DNA of 64,000 nt from Janthinobacterium fluminis (GCF_028595325.1 NZ_JAQQXR010000006.1:248001-312000); one strand, 5' to 3'. Positions 45,693 through 56,040 are shown, numbered from the stretch's first letter. Translations and numbers: made by a program. The notes: generated by a model not told the origin, from the letters alone.

Positions 45693-47201
45693 ATGCGCCG
45701 CCCCTCCGCACCCGCCGACGCGCCCTGCCTGGCCGCCGTGATGCAGGCTTCGCCCTCGGAGATTTACCTGATCGACGCGGCCACGCTGCGCTTCGTCGAC
45801 GTCAACGCGGCCGCCCGCGCCAACCTGCAGTACGACGCCGCCAGCCTGGCGGCGCTGACGCCGTTCGCGCTGGCGCCGCAGCTGTCGCGCCAGCAGTTCG
45901 ACGCGCTGCTGGCCGGCCTGGGCCACGACATCGGCGACCAGGTCAGCCTGCACACCGAGCAGCGCCGCCGCGACGGCACGCTGTATCCGCTGACGCTGCG
46001 CCTGCTGCGCACCAGCCGCGACGGCCAGCCCCTGATCCTCGCCGTCGGCGAGGACATGAGCGCGCCCCAGGCCAGCGCCGCCGCCCTGGAACAGGTGCAG
46101 ACGCGCTTCAACGCCATCGTCTCGAACACGCCCGGCCTGGTCTACCAGTTCCGCCTGCACGGCGACGGCGCCGTCTCCTTCCCCTACCTCAGCGACGGCT
46201 GCCAGGCGCTGCTGGGCCTGACGGCGGCGCAGTTGCAGCAGCAGCCCGAGCTGTTCCTGCAACTGATCCTCGCCGACGACCGCAAGGGCTACCTCGACTC
46301 GATGCAGGCGTCCAAGGCGGCCCTGTGGAGCTGGAACTGGGAGGGCCGCATCTGGGTCGACGCCTGGAAGGACGTCAAGTGGATCAATCTGCGCTCGACG
46401 CCGCGCGCCTGCGGCGACGCCGTGCAGTGGGAGGGCATCATGACGAACATCAGCGAGAGCAAGCTGGAGCAGCTGGAAGTGAAGCAGTCGCGCGCCCGCC
46501 TGGCCGAGCTGACGGCCCACATCGACCGCGTCAAGGAACAGGAGCGCACCCGCATCGCCCGCGAAATCCACGACGACCTGGGCGGCAACCTGAGCGCCAT
46601 CAAGATGGCGCTGGCGATGCTGGCCAAGCGCCTGCCGCCGGACGGCGCCCTGCACGACAAGGCCGCCTACGTCGACGAGCTGGTCGACCGCACCATCGAC
46701 GCCGTGCACCGCATCTCGCTGGACCTGCGCCCGTCGATGCTGGACCTGGGCATCGTCGCCGCCCTGGAATGGCAAAGCAAGGAGTTCGAGACGCAGGCCG
46801 GCCTGCCCTGCCACTTCGTCTCGAACCGCAAGGAGATCGACCTCGACCTGGACCAGGCGACGGCCCTGTTCCGCATTTTCCAGGAGGCGCTGACGAACAT
46901 CGCCAAGCACGCCCACGCCAGCCGCGTGACGGTGCGGCTGGCGCGGCTGCGCCACCACATCAGCCTGAAAATCACCGACAACGGCGGCGGCATCTGGCAG
47001 GCCGACCGCGCCAAGCCGAAATCGTTCGGCATACGCGGCATGGCCGAGCGCGCCAACGCCCTGGGCGGCACGCTGACGCTGGGCCACGCGGCCGGCGGCG
47101 GCACCGTGGTCACCATCAAAATCAAGCTGGCCACGCCCAGGGAGACGATAATAGCGGCCGCGGCCGCCGCCCCGGCCGGCCGCACGGCGCCGCAAACTTA
47201 G
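45693..47201 (+). CDS. PAS-domain sensor histidine kinase, NarL-partner type
   Basis: 502 aa with no transmembrane segments. Residues 8-120 form a PAS domain (SEIYLIDAATLRFVDVNAAAR). A second PAS-like domain spans about 130-260 (VSNTPGLVYQFRLHG). A HisKA_3 dimerisation domain contains His293 in REIHDDLGGNLSAIK. The HATPase domain has the N box FQEALTNIAKHAHA and the G box ITDNGGGI. It phosphorylates a NarL-type regulator, which is the next gene. The absence of its own membrane helices, with a coupled membrane protein upstream, is notable. GTG at 45681 is an alternative start. Confidence 0.92.
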   Translation: MRRPSAPADAPCLAAVMQASPSEIYLIDAATLRFVDVNAAARANLQYDAASLAALTPFALAPQLSRQQFDALLAGLGHDIGDQVSLHTEQRRRDGTLYPLTLRLLRTSRDGQPLILAVGEDMSAPQASAAALEQVQTRFNAIVSNTPGLVYQFRLHGDGAVSFPYLSDGCQALLGLTAAQLQQQPELFLQLILADDRKGYLDSMQASKAALWSWNWEGRIWVDAWKDVKWINLRSTPRACGDAVQWEGIMTNISESKLEQLEVKQSRARLAELTAHIDRVKEQERTRIAREIHDDLGGNLSAIKMALAMLAKRLPPDGALHDKAAYVDELVDRTIDAVHRISLDLRPSMLDLGIVAALEWQSKEFETQAGLPCHFVSNRKEIDLDLDQATALFRIFQEALTNIAKHAHASRVTVRLARLRHHISLKITDNGGGIWQADRAKPKSFGIRGMAERANALGGTLTLGHAAGGGTVVTIKIKLATPRETIIAAAAAAPAGRTAPQT

Positions 47202-47217
47202 TACTGATACGAACAAG

Positions 47218-47877
47218 ATGAGCAATGCCATGACAGAAAAAGCCAGCATCAAGGTCTTCATCGCCGACGACCACGCCATCGTGCGCGAAGGCCTCAAGCA
47301 AATCCTCGCCGAGACGGGCGACATCACGGTCGCCGGCGAAGCCGAAAACGGCCTGGACGCGATCAAGCTGTTCCGCGGCGCCCACTGCCAGGTGCTGCTG
47401 CTCGACATCTCGCTGCCCGACCGCAGCGGCATCGACGTGCTCAAGCAAATCAAGAAGGAGCGCCCCGAGGTGGCCGTGCTGATGCTGTCGATGCACCGCG
47501 AGGACCAGTACGCGATCCGCTCGCTGAAGGCGGGCGCGGCCGGCTACCTGACCAAGCAGAGCGCGCCGCGCGAGCTGGTGACGGCGATCCGCCAGGTGGC
47601 CGGCGGCTTGAAGTACATCAGCGCGGCGCTGGCCCAGGAGCTGGCCAACACGGTCGGCGAAGACCACGAGACGGCGCTGCACGACACGCTCTCGGACCGC
47701 GAATACCAAACGCTGACGATGATCGCCTCGGGCAAGACGGTGGGCGCCATCGCCCAGGAGCTGTCGCTGTCGGTGAAGACCGTCAGCGAATACCGCGCCC
47801 GCCTGCTGCTGAAGATGAAGCTGAAAAACAGCGCGGAACTGACCCATTACGCGATCAAGAACCAGTTGATCGAGTGA
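47218..47877 (+). CDS. NarL/LuxR family response regulator
   Basis: 219 aa. Receiver domain 10-130 with acidic pair ADDH (17-18), phospho-acceptor Asp63 in LLLDISLPDRSG and conserved Lys in GYLTKQ. A LuxR-type helix-turn-helix is at about 150-210 (LSDREYQTLTMIASGKTVGAIAQELSLSVKTVSEYR). It is the cognate partner of the histidine kinase 16 bp upstream. Palindrome F follows 5 bp after the stop. Confidence 0.95.
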   Translation: MSNAMTEKASIKVFIADDHAIVREGLKQILAETGDITVAGEAENGLDAIKLFRGAHCQVLLLDISLPDRSGIDVLKQIKKERPEVAVLMLSMHREDQYAIRSLKAGAAGYLTKQSAPRELVTAIRQVAGGLKYISAALAQELANTVGEDHETALHDTLSDREYQTLTMIASGKTVGAIAQELSLSVKTVSEYRARLLLKMKLKNSAELTHYAIKNQLIE

Positions 47878-47882
47878 CAGCC

Positions 47883-47936
47883 GGGGACAGACCACCATTT
47901 CCGGGAAAGCTTTCCCGGAAATGGTGGTCTGTCCCC
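47883..47936. repeat. GGGGACAGACC palindrome, copy F with paired changes
   Basis: Arm GGGGACAGACCACCATTT pairs with AAATGGTGGTCTGTCCCC. Compared with the other copies, G is replaced by C in the left arm and the partner C by G in the right arm, so the pairing is preserved. Inner stem CCGGGAAA/TTTCCCGG. Confidence 0.92.
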
Positions 47937-47952
47937 GTATCCAGTGATGCTT

Positions 47953-47979
47953 TAAAGTAAGATGACTTCCCGGCGCTAA
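47953..47979 (+). promoter_or_regulatory. Candidate sigma-28 promoter for the diguanylate cyclase gene
   Basis: TAAAGTAA, an 11-nt spacer, then GGCGCTAA, matching 6 of 8 in each half of TAAAGTTT-N11-GCCGATAA with exact spacing. It lies 76 bp before the start codon. Confidence 0.38.
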
Positions 47980-48054
47980 TTGCCTATTTGGCCCGGCCCC
48001 GCTTGGAATATCATAGGGACAATTAGCAAACCCTTATAAGAGGCTGTGCGCATC

Positions 48055-49677
<1,623 letters not shown>

Positions 49678-49728
49678 GGACGGCGGGCGCCGGCAACCGC
49701 ACACTGAACCTTGGGCACAGCGACGCCA

Positions 49729-49750
49729 TCCCTGTTTTCGATAACAGGGA
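49729..49750. terminator. Hairpin after the diguanylate cyclase gene
   Basis: TCCCTGTT (49729-49736) pairs perfectly with AACAGGGA (49743-49750). No T-tract follows, so it is only a possible terminator. Confidence 0.4.
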
Positions 49751-49784
49751 GCGCTCGATGATCTGGCGCCGCAAGGCCAGACGC

Positions 49785-49809
49785 AAAAAAGCCCGCATCA
49801 AGCGGGCTT
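49785..49809 (-). terminator. Rho-independent terminator of the PEP-CTERM gene
   Basis: On the minus strand AGCCCGC and GCGGGCT (49790-49808) form a stem with a 5-nt loop followed by six T. It lies 21 bp past the stop of the PEP-CTERM gene. Confidence 0.88.
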
Positions 49810-49830
49810 CGTATAAATCATGGCAATGCC

Positions 49831-50478
49831 CTATGCCTCGGCCTTGGCCTTCGCTTTGCGGCGCAGGCTGAAGCCGAGGACACCCAGGCCGGCCAGCAAC
49901 ATGGCGTAGGTTTCCGGTTCCGGCACTGCGGCCAGCGGTGTATCCGATATCCTGAGATTGCGGAACAAAGCTTGATCTGCTGTATTTGTATTGTACTGTT
50001 GCAACATTATATGTGCCGGGTTGCCATTGGTCATTGAGTTAATAAAATACAAGCTGTAATGATGCCAACTACCATCGCTTACCAGCAAAGTGCCATACCC
50101 AGGTTGGCCGGCTCCCAGCCAGGCACCATAGGTTCCAGGAAAACCGGAGCTGACGCCGATGAAACCGCCACCTTTGTTGCTGAGCGATTTGGCGCCAAAA
50201 TAATCAAAATTAATGTAGCCGAGCCTGTAAGTGGCGGCGCTGAATATATCTCCACGCGTGGTGCTGTTCGAAAAGCCTAAGACATTGCCCGTACCTCCGG
50301 TCGGATCGGCAAATACATGCGCATGCGAACCGGAACCTGGAGCGACGGGGGCACTGTTTTTGATCCAGCCGTTCAAATTGTCAAAATTTTCTGTCAGGCT
50401 AATCGTGGTGGCAAATGCCGGGGTGATTGCCGCGCAAAACAGAGTGGCCATTACGACATTTTTCATTTTCATATCCAT
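49831..50478 (-). CDS. PEP-CTERM sorting-domain protein
   Basis: 215 aa. Signal peptide MKNVVMATLFCAAITPAFA near the start (cleavage about residue 23). The mature beta-rich domain has LTENFDNLNGWIKNS and later GSWHHYSLYFINS, suggestive of a jelly-roll fold. The C-terminus VPEPETYAMLLAGLGVLGFSLRRKAKA is a classic PEP-CTERM: Pro-Glu-Pro, hydrophobic helix and basic tail. Such proteins are processed by exosortase and often belong to extracellular matrix or floc. Several Met codons are possible starts (50478, 50472, 50466) with weak ribosome sites. No exosortase gene is in this window. Confidence 0.88.
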   Translation of the reverse strand: MDMKMKNVVMATLFCAAITPAFATTISLTENFDNLNGWIKNSAPVAPGSGSHAHVFADPTGGTGNVLGFSNSTTRGDIFSAATYRLGYINFDYFGAKSLSNKGGGFIGVSSGFPGTYGAWLGAGQPGYGTLLVSDGSWHHYSLYFINSMTNGNPAHIMLQQYNTNTADQALFRNLRISDTPLAAVPEPETYAMLLAGLGVLGFSLRRKAKAKAEA

Positions 50479-50506
50479 TTAGTCATTTCATTGATATACA
50501 TACATG

Positions 50507-50518
50507 TGTCAGGTGACA
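50507..50518. promoter_or_regulatory. TGTCA-GG-TGACA inverted repeat upstream of the PEP-CTERM gene
   Basis: Perfect 5-bp arms around two G, 29 bp before the first possible start codon, in an AT-rich stretch. A plausible operator; the protein that binds is unknown. Confidence 0.4.
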
Positions 50519-50836
50519 GCGTTCACAGTTGCCGAATTGATTGCATCTCGTTGCATTTCCTGTACAAATTTAATCACATATAAATGCATATTAGCAAGAA
50601 ATATTTCAATATTGAAAATACCTCATTTATTATTGCCGCAAGGAAATTGAATATTTACCCGTAAATAGAACGTTGAAAAAAACTTGAATACCTCGGGTTC
50701 GCTGCAGCCCGCATTTCACCTTGAAACTCGTTTCTAGCCCGGTTCCCGGCTGATTTTTGCCAACTTCTTCGCCTTTCAGCAATCGTTGGGTGGATTTCGT
50801 CCTATACGGCAAACAAACACCAGCCCAAAATGGTTG

Positions 50837-51123
50837 CATGCGCGTCAACTTGTAAGCCACAAACGTGAAATCCGTCTGCGTCCTGACCTTGCCAAGCCAA
50901 CGAAGCGGGCCTTGCGTAGTCAGCCGGCGGAATGTTTCCAGCCCAAAGTGGCAATGCATCCGAATGTCGCGGCGGGCTTTATTTTGAGGGCGCTGCATGT
51001 CGTTTTATGGATGAAGTTGGCGATTCCCCGTGCATGAGTTCCTGTTCTACGATGAAACAGGCAGCTCAGCACATGAAAAGTATGCTCAACCTTGGCGCGT
51101 AGGCTGGCCTTCACCCTCTCCAA
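50837..51123 (-). pseudogene. Decayed transposase fragments
   Basis: In one minus-strand frame (51123 downward) VKASLRAKVEHTFHVLSCLF resembles the C-terminal region of IS5-type DDE transposases, which usually reads RAKVEHPFHVLK. In another frame (50998-50837) RWLGKVRTQTDFTFVAYKLTRM resembles the end of DDE transposases of the GLxKVRTEFxLxALAYNLKR type. Neither is a full gene and frames are broken, so these are relics of one or two insertion elements. The rest of 50479-51450 shows no gene. Confidence 0.5.
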
Positions 51124-51451
51124 GCTCTCTCGCAGTCAAACAACTGGGTTCTTCTTGAGCTTGCGCAGGCCGGAGCGCACGACGGCCGCGCGCCAAACGA
51201 GCTGCTTAATCTGACGAGTACGCCGCTGCGGAGAGAGCGCACTCTTGACCGCCCCCCCCGATTTGAAAAAAACATTACCGATAAAGCAATATTTCATCCA
51301 TTCCTCCCCGCCGCCCCGCCTGTTGCCCCCCCCTCAAAAAGCCGAATTTAATTGTTTTTACACCCTAAAGTTTCGCCGATCGCTGCCGCCAAGCGCCCCC
51401 GCCCCTGGCAGCTTGAGGGTGAAAACAAAAAATATACGCCCTCATTTTCAC

Positions 51452-51478
51452 TAAACTTTCCGTACGGCACTCCGTTAA
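51452..51478 (+). promoter_or_regulatory. Sigma-28 (FliA) promoter of fliC
   Basis: TAAACTTT, 11-nt spacer, TCCGTTAA; 7 of 8 and 6 of 8 matches to TAAAGTTT-N11-GCCGATAA with ideal spacing. The leader to the fliC ATG is about 85 nt. Confidence 0.72.
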
Positions 51479-51570
51479 TAGAATTAACCGCGGTTTGATT
51501 GTCTCGGAAAGTGGAGGCAGACCAAGGCAAGGGCACAAGGCCACAACGAAAAATAGCAAGGAGTTTCATC

Positions 51571-53019
51571 ATGTCCGCAGTCATCAATACCAACATCTCG
51601 TCGCTGAACGCACAACGCAACCTGAGCACCTCCGGTTCGGCGCTGGCCACTTCCTTGCAACGTTTGTCGTCCGGTATGCGCATCAACAGCGCAAAAGACG
51701 ACGCCGCCGGCCTGGCAATTTCCGAGCGCTTCACCTCGCAAATCCGCGGCCTCGACCAGGCAAAACGCAACGCCAACGACGGCGTGTCGATGCTGCAAAC
51801 GGCTGAAGGCTCCCTGCAATCGACGGGCGACATTCTGCAACGTGTCCGCGAACTGGCTGTGCAATCGTCGAACGCCACCAACTCCGCCGGCGACCGCAAG
51901 GCGATCCAGCAAGAGGTTGGCCAGTTGCTCGGCGAAGCCGACCGCATCGCCAAGGATTCGGAATTCAACGGCTTGAAATTGCTGGACGGCAGCTTCGGCA
52001 GCGCCACCTTCCAGGTTGGCGCCAACGCCGGCCAAACCATCCAGGCAACCACCGCCAATTTCCGCACCAACAACTACGGCAATAACAACCAGGACTCGGC
52101 CACCGTGGCCACCGTGGCCAACACCGGCTACACCGCGGGCACCTTCACCGTGCAGGGTCTGGCGACGTCGAAAACCATCACCGTCGCGGCGACCGACACC
52201 GCGCAGGCAGTGGCGGCAAACATCAACAGCGAAACCTCCACGACCGGCGTGGTGGCGACGGCAAAAACGGACGCCGAAGCCAAATTCACCGCCGGCGGCG
52301 TGTATTCGCTGGCCGTGACCTCGGACAACGCGACGACCCCTGCCAACGTCACCTTCACCGTCGGCGCCGCCGTCAACGCATCCGGCCTGGCCGCGGCAGT
52401 CAGCGCGTTCAACGATGTGTCGTCGAAAACCGGCGTGACCGCCAAATTGAACTCGACGAACGACGGCCTGGTGCTGTCCAACGCCTCGGGCAACAACATC
52501 AAGCTCACCAACAACAGCGCCACCGCCGGCGTGACCTTGGCGTCGATGGACAACAACGGCACCGCTGGCACCCTTGGCACCGCGGCCGCGGCCGGTGGCG
52601 TCATGACGGCGATGGGCGTGATCTCGCTGAACTCGGACAAAGCCTTTTCCATCGGCACCTCGACCACGACCGCCTTCACCACCGCTGCCGCCTCGACGCT
52701 CAAGGACGTCGCCAGCATCGACGTGTCGACGGTCAAGGGCTCGAACGACGCGCTGAAAATCATCGACTCGGCCCTGGCCAGCGTGAACAGCCAGCGCGCC
52801 ACCTTCGGCGCACTGCAATCGCGCTTCGAAACGGCCGTCAGCAACCTGCAATCGACGTCGGAAAACCTGTCCGCTTCGCGCAGCCGCATTCAGGATACCG
52901 ACTTCGCGTCGGAAACAGCCAAGCTGACGCGCGGCCAGATCCTGCAACAAGCCGGCACCGCCATGCTGGCCCAGGCTAACTCGCTGCCGAACGGCGTGTT
53001 GTCCCTGCTGCGCGGCTAA
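51571..53019 (+). CDS. fliC: Flagellin
   Basis: 482 aa. The conserved N-terminal D0/D1 region begins AVINTNISSLNAQRNLS and has RLSSGMRINSAKDDAAGLAI. The C-terminal D1/D0 ends AETAKLTRGQILQQAGTAMLAQANSLPNGVLSLLRG-like. The middle (about 175-385) is a Thr/Ala-rich variable domain exposed on the filament. Shine-Dalgarno AAGGAG. It is preceded by a sigma-28 promoter and followed by a terminator. Confidence 0.97.
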   Translation: MSAVINTNISSLNAQRNLSTSGSALATSLQRLSSGMRINSAKDDAAGLAISERFTSQIRGLDQAKRNANDGVSMLQTAEGSLQSTGDILQRVRELAVQSSNATNSAGDRKAIQQEVGQLLGEADRIAKDSEFNGLKLLDGSFGSATFQVGANAGQTIQATTANFRTNNYGNNNQDSATVATVANTGYTAGTFTVQGLATSKTITVAATDTAQAVAANINSETSTTGVVATAKTDAEAKFTAGGVYSLAVTSDNATTPANVTFTVGAAVNASGLAAAVSAFNDVSSKTGVTAKLNSTNDGLVLSNASGNNIKLTNNSATAGVTLASMDNNGTAGTLGTAAAAGGVMTAMGVISLNSDKAFSIGTSTTTAFTTAAASTLKDVASIDVSTVKGSNDALKIIDSALASVNSQRATFGALQSRFETAVSNLQSTSENLSASRSRIQDTDFASETAKLTRGQILQQAGTAMLAQANSLPNGVLSLLRG

Positions 53020-53040
53020 TCGCCTTTCGCCGCAACGCAC

Positions 53041-53073
53041 TCCCCGGCCGGTCTTGATCGGCCGGGGAATTTT
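53041..53073 (+). terminator. Terminator of fliC
   Basis: TCCCCGGCCG (53041-53050) pairs with CGGCCGGGGA (53059-53068), followed by ATTTT. It lies 21 bp after the fliC stop and 18 bp before flaG. Confidence 0.82.
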
Positions 53074-53090
53074 CATTCAAGGAGACGGTC

Positions 53091-53456
53091 ATGGAACTCG
53101 GAGCAATCGGCAACGCGGCGTCCAGCGCGCAACGGCCGGCGTCAGCCATCGAACCCCACCCCGCCGCAGGCAAGACCACCGCCACTGCGGCAGCGTCCAG
53201 CGACGCCGCCAAGCCAGGCAGCGCCCCCGCGGATTTAAAAAAAGTCAATGAAGCCGTGCGCGACATCAACAAGGCGATGCAGGCGCTGTCGCGCGACATC
53301 GAATTTTCCGTCGACACCGACAGCAAGCGCACGGTCGTCAAGGTGATCGACCAGCACACCAAGGAAGTGATACGGCAAATGCCCACGGAAGAGGCGCTGG
53401 AGATCGGCAAGGCACTGGAAAAGGTACAGGGCTTGCTGATACGCCAAAGCGCCTGA
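53091..53456 (+). CDS. flaG: FlaG family protein
   Basis: 121 aa. The C-terminal 75 residues carry the FlaG domain (RDIEFSVDTDSKRTVVKVIDQHTKEVIRQMPTEEAL). The N-terminal 45 residues are an Ala/Pro-rich linker. FlaG influences filament length in Pseudomonas and Campylobacter. Shine-Dalgarno AAGGAGACG. It lies between fliC and fliD, as usual. Confidence 0.92.
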   Translation: MELGAIGNAASSAQRPASAIEPHPAAGKTTATAAASSDAAKPGSAPADLKKVNEAVRDINKAMQALSRDIEFSVDTDSKRTVVKVIDQHTKEVIRQMPTEEALEIGKALEKVQGLLIRQSA

Positions 53457-53495
53457 GCAGGCGGCATGGACGGAACAGGCAGTCAAACACCCCTC

Positions 53496-53522
53496 TAAAG
53501 TCTGGATAGAACATGCCGATAA
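53496..53522 (+). promoter_or_regulatory. Sigma-28 (FliA) promoter of fliD
   Basis: TAAAGTCT, 11-nt spacer, GCCGATAA: the -10 half is a perfect match and the -35 half 7 of 8. It precedes fliD by 22-34 bp depending on the start, and probably drives fliD-fliS-fliT. Confidence 0.85.
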
Positions 53523-53556
53523 TTTAGTATATTCATGTCTTTCTATGGAGACGATT

Positions 53557-55563
53557 GTGGCCATCACTTCCACCGGCGGCGTCCTCGATGTCAATGACAT
53601 CGTCAATAAACTGATGACGGTCGAAAGCCGCCCCTTCCTTGCCATGCAAAACAAGGAAAAGGCCTACACCGCCCAAATGGCCGCCTACGGCACGCTGTCC
53701 GGCGCCCTCGGCTCCTTCCAGACCTCGGTGACTGCGCTGGCCGACAACAGCAAATTCAAAACCATCAGCGCCGTCTCGTCCGAGTCGGGCGTCGTCACGG
53801 CCTCGGCCGGCAAGGAAGCCGTCAAGGGCAGTTACAGCGTCAACGTCACGCAGATGGCCCAGGCGCAAACGCTGACCTCGGCCGGCCAGGCCAGCACCAC
53901 CGCCCTGATCGGCAGCGGCGCCACGACCAAGCTGACCTTCGAGTTCGGCAGCATCAGCGGCGGCACCCTGAGCAACGGCACCTACACGGGCGCCACCTTC
54001 ACCCAGGACCCGGGGCGCGCGGCGCGCAGCGTCACCATCGACTCCAGCAACAACTCGCTGCAGGGCATACGCGACGCCATCAACAAGGCCGGCGTCGGCG
54101 TCACCGCCACCATCGTCTCGGACGGCAGCGCCAGCCCGAACCGCCTGGTGCTGACCTCGAACCAGACGGGCGATACGGCCAGCATGCGCATCGCCGTCGC
54201 CGGCGACGCGGCCGTCAGCGATTTGCTCTCGTATGCGCCGGAAGGCACGCAAAAACTCACGCAAAACAATGTCGCGCAAAACGCCAAGGTGACCATCAAC
54301 GGCGTCGCCGTCACCAGCCCGAGCAATGAAGTCACCGGCGCCATCCAGGGCGTGACGCTGACGGCCGCCAAGGTGGGCCTGAGCACCGTCGCCGTCAACA
54401 GCGACACCTCGGGCATGAAAACGGTCGTCACCAATTTCGTCAAGGCCTACAACGAACTCAGCGCCTCCCTCAAGGAGCTGACGGCCGTGGTCCCCAACCT
54501 GAAGCCGGGCGCGCCGAAGGCGGGCGGCCCGCTGCAGGGCGAATCGACGGCAACCAGCCTGCAGGGAAATTTGCGCAAGCTGTTCGTCGCCGCCGTGCCT
54601 GGCCTGAACGGCAATGTTACCAGCCTGAGCCAGCTGGGCGTCGCCTTCCAGAAGGATGGCACGCTCAAACTCGACTCGGCCAAACTGCAAAAAGCCATCG
54701 ACGCCACCCCGGACGACGTCGCCAAGCTGCTGGCCACGTCGGGCAGCGTCACCGACAGCCTGGTCAGCTTCGTCAGCTCGACCAGCAAGTCCGAGGTCGG
54801 CACCAGGGCCATCTCGATCGCCCAGCTGGCGACCAAGGGCAGCCTGACGGGCGGCGCGGCCGCCGACCTGACCATCGTCAAGGGCGTCAACGACGAACTG
54901 TCGATGACCGTCAACGGCGTCACCACCAACACCATCCTGGTGGCCGGCACCTACACGGCCGACACCCTGGCCACCCACGTGCAGTCGATGATCAACGGCG
55001 CCCTCGGCGTGACGGGCACGGCGACCGACGCCGGCATCACCATGAAGCAGAATGCCGGCGTGCTGACGGCCACCTCGAACCGCTACGGCTCGGTGTCGAA
55101 AATCGCCATCAGCGGCAACGCCTCCAGCAGCCTGTTCGGCACGCCGACGACGGTCGACGGCCTGGACGTGACCGGCACCATCGGCGGCGAACCGGCCAGC
55201 GGCAGCGGACAGTTGCTGACCGGTACATCGGGCTCGGGCAGCGCCGGCATCCAGGTGAAAATCGACGGCGGCACGACGGGCGACCGCGGCACCGTGAACA
55301 TCTCGAAGGGCATCGCCGCGCAATTCGCCGCCCTGGTCGACGGCGCCATCGGCACCGACGGCTCGATCCCCGGCAAGAACAAGGGCATCACCAAGAGCCT
55401 GACCGACATCGAAAAGCAACGCAAGGCCCTCGACGTGCGCCTGACGGAAACGGAAAAACGCTATCGCAGGCAATACTCGGCGCTGGACGTCACCCTCAGC
55501 AAGATGCAGAGCACCAATGTGTACCTGGGCCAGCAACTCGCCGCGCTCAGCACCATACGCTAG
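53557..55563 (+). CDS. fliD: Flagellar filament cap protein FliD
   Basis: 668 aa from GTG at 53557, which has GGAGA six bases upstream; an ATG at 53545 without a ribosome site would add four residues. FliD_N domain begins ITSTGGVLDVNDIVNKLMTVESRP. The body is beta-rich with flagellin_IN-like segments, and the C-terminal FliD_C coiled coil is ITKSLTDIEKQRKALDVRL... ALDVTLSKMQSTNVYLGQQLAAL. It caps the growing filament and promotes flagellin folding. It is larger than E. coli FliD (468) owing to extra exposed domains. fliS follows 21 bp later. Confidence 0.95.
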   Translation: MAITSTGGVLDVNDIVNKLMTVESRPFLAMQNKEKAYTAQMAAYGTLSGALGSFQTSVTALADNSKFKTISAVSSESGVVTASAGKEAVKGSYSVNVTQMAQAQTLTSAGQASTTALIGSGATTKLTFEFGSISGGTLSNGTYTGATFTQDPGRAARSVTIDSSNNSLQGIRDAINKAGVGVTATIVSDGSASPNRLVLTSNQTGDTASMRIAVAGDAAVSDLLSYAPEGTQKLTQNNVAQNAKVTINGVAVTSPSNEVTGAIQGVTLTAAKVGLSTVAVNSDTSGMKTVVTNFVKAYNELSASLKELTAVVPNLKPGAPKAGGPLQGESTATSLQGNLRKLFVAAVPGLNGNVTSLSQLGVAFQKDGTLKLDSAKLQKAIDATPDDVAKLLATSGSVTDSLVSFVSSTSKSEVGTRAISIAQLATKGSLTGGAAADLTIVKGVNDELSMTVNGVTTNTILVAGTYTADTLATHVQSMINGALGVTGTATDAGITMKQNAGVLTATSNRYGSVSKIAISGNASSSLFGTPTTVDGLDVTGTIGGEPASGSGQLLTGTSGSGSAGIQVKIDGGTTGDRGTVNISKGIAAQFAALVDGAIGTDGSIPGKNKGITKSLTDIEKQRKALDVRLTETEKRYRRQYSALDVTLSKMQSTNVYLGQQLAALSTIR

Positions 55564-55584
55564 TAGACAAAAAGGACAACGAAT

Positions 55585-56037
55585 ATGTTTGGATCAACCA
55601 GCAAGGGTGCCCACTCCTACGCCAAAGTCGGCCTGGAAACGAGCGTCGTCGCCGCCTCGCCGCACAAGCTGATCGTCATGCTGTACGACGGCGCCCTCGT
55701 GGCCGTGCTCAGCGCGCAGATGCACATGAAATCGGGCAACATCCCGGAAAAGGGCAAGGCCATCTCGAAAGCCATCCAGATCATCGACAACGGCTTGCGC
55801 GCCAGCCTGGACAAGGAAGTGGGCGGCCAGATCGCCGAGGGCCTGGACGCCCTGTACGAATACATGAGCGCGCGCCTGCTGACGGCCAACCTGAAAAACG
55901 ACCCGGCCATCCTGGAAGAAATACAGGGCTTGCTGACCGAACTGCGCGACACCTGGAACGCCATCGGCACGGCGCCGGCGGCGATGCCGGGCGCCGACCT
56001 GACCTCCTCCCGTATGCCCAACCTTGCGAGCGCCTGA
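55585..56037 (+). CDS. fliS: Flagellar export chaperone FliS
   Basis: 150 aa helical protein. Family features: YAKVGLETSVVAASPHKLIVMLYDGAL near the N-terminus and EYMSARLLTANLKND in the middle. FliS binds the flagellin C-terminus in the cytoplasm before export. It is followed 3 bp later by fliT. Confidence 0.96.
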   Translation: MFGSTSKGAHSYAKVGLETSVVAASPHKLIVMLYDGALVAVLSAQMHMKSGNIPEKGKAISKAIQIIDNGLRASLDKEVGGQIAEGLDALYEYMSARLLTANLKNDPAILEEIQGLLTELRDTWNAIGTAPAAMPGADLTSSRMPNLASA

Positions 56038-56040
56038 ATA

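Noticed and set aside
51366-51382. TAAAGTTT followed by GCCGATCG, both halves of a sigma-28 promoter
   Set aside because: The halves are separated by only one base instead of 11, so RNA polymerase could not use them. The properly spaced element lies at 51452-51478.
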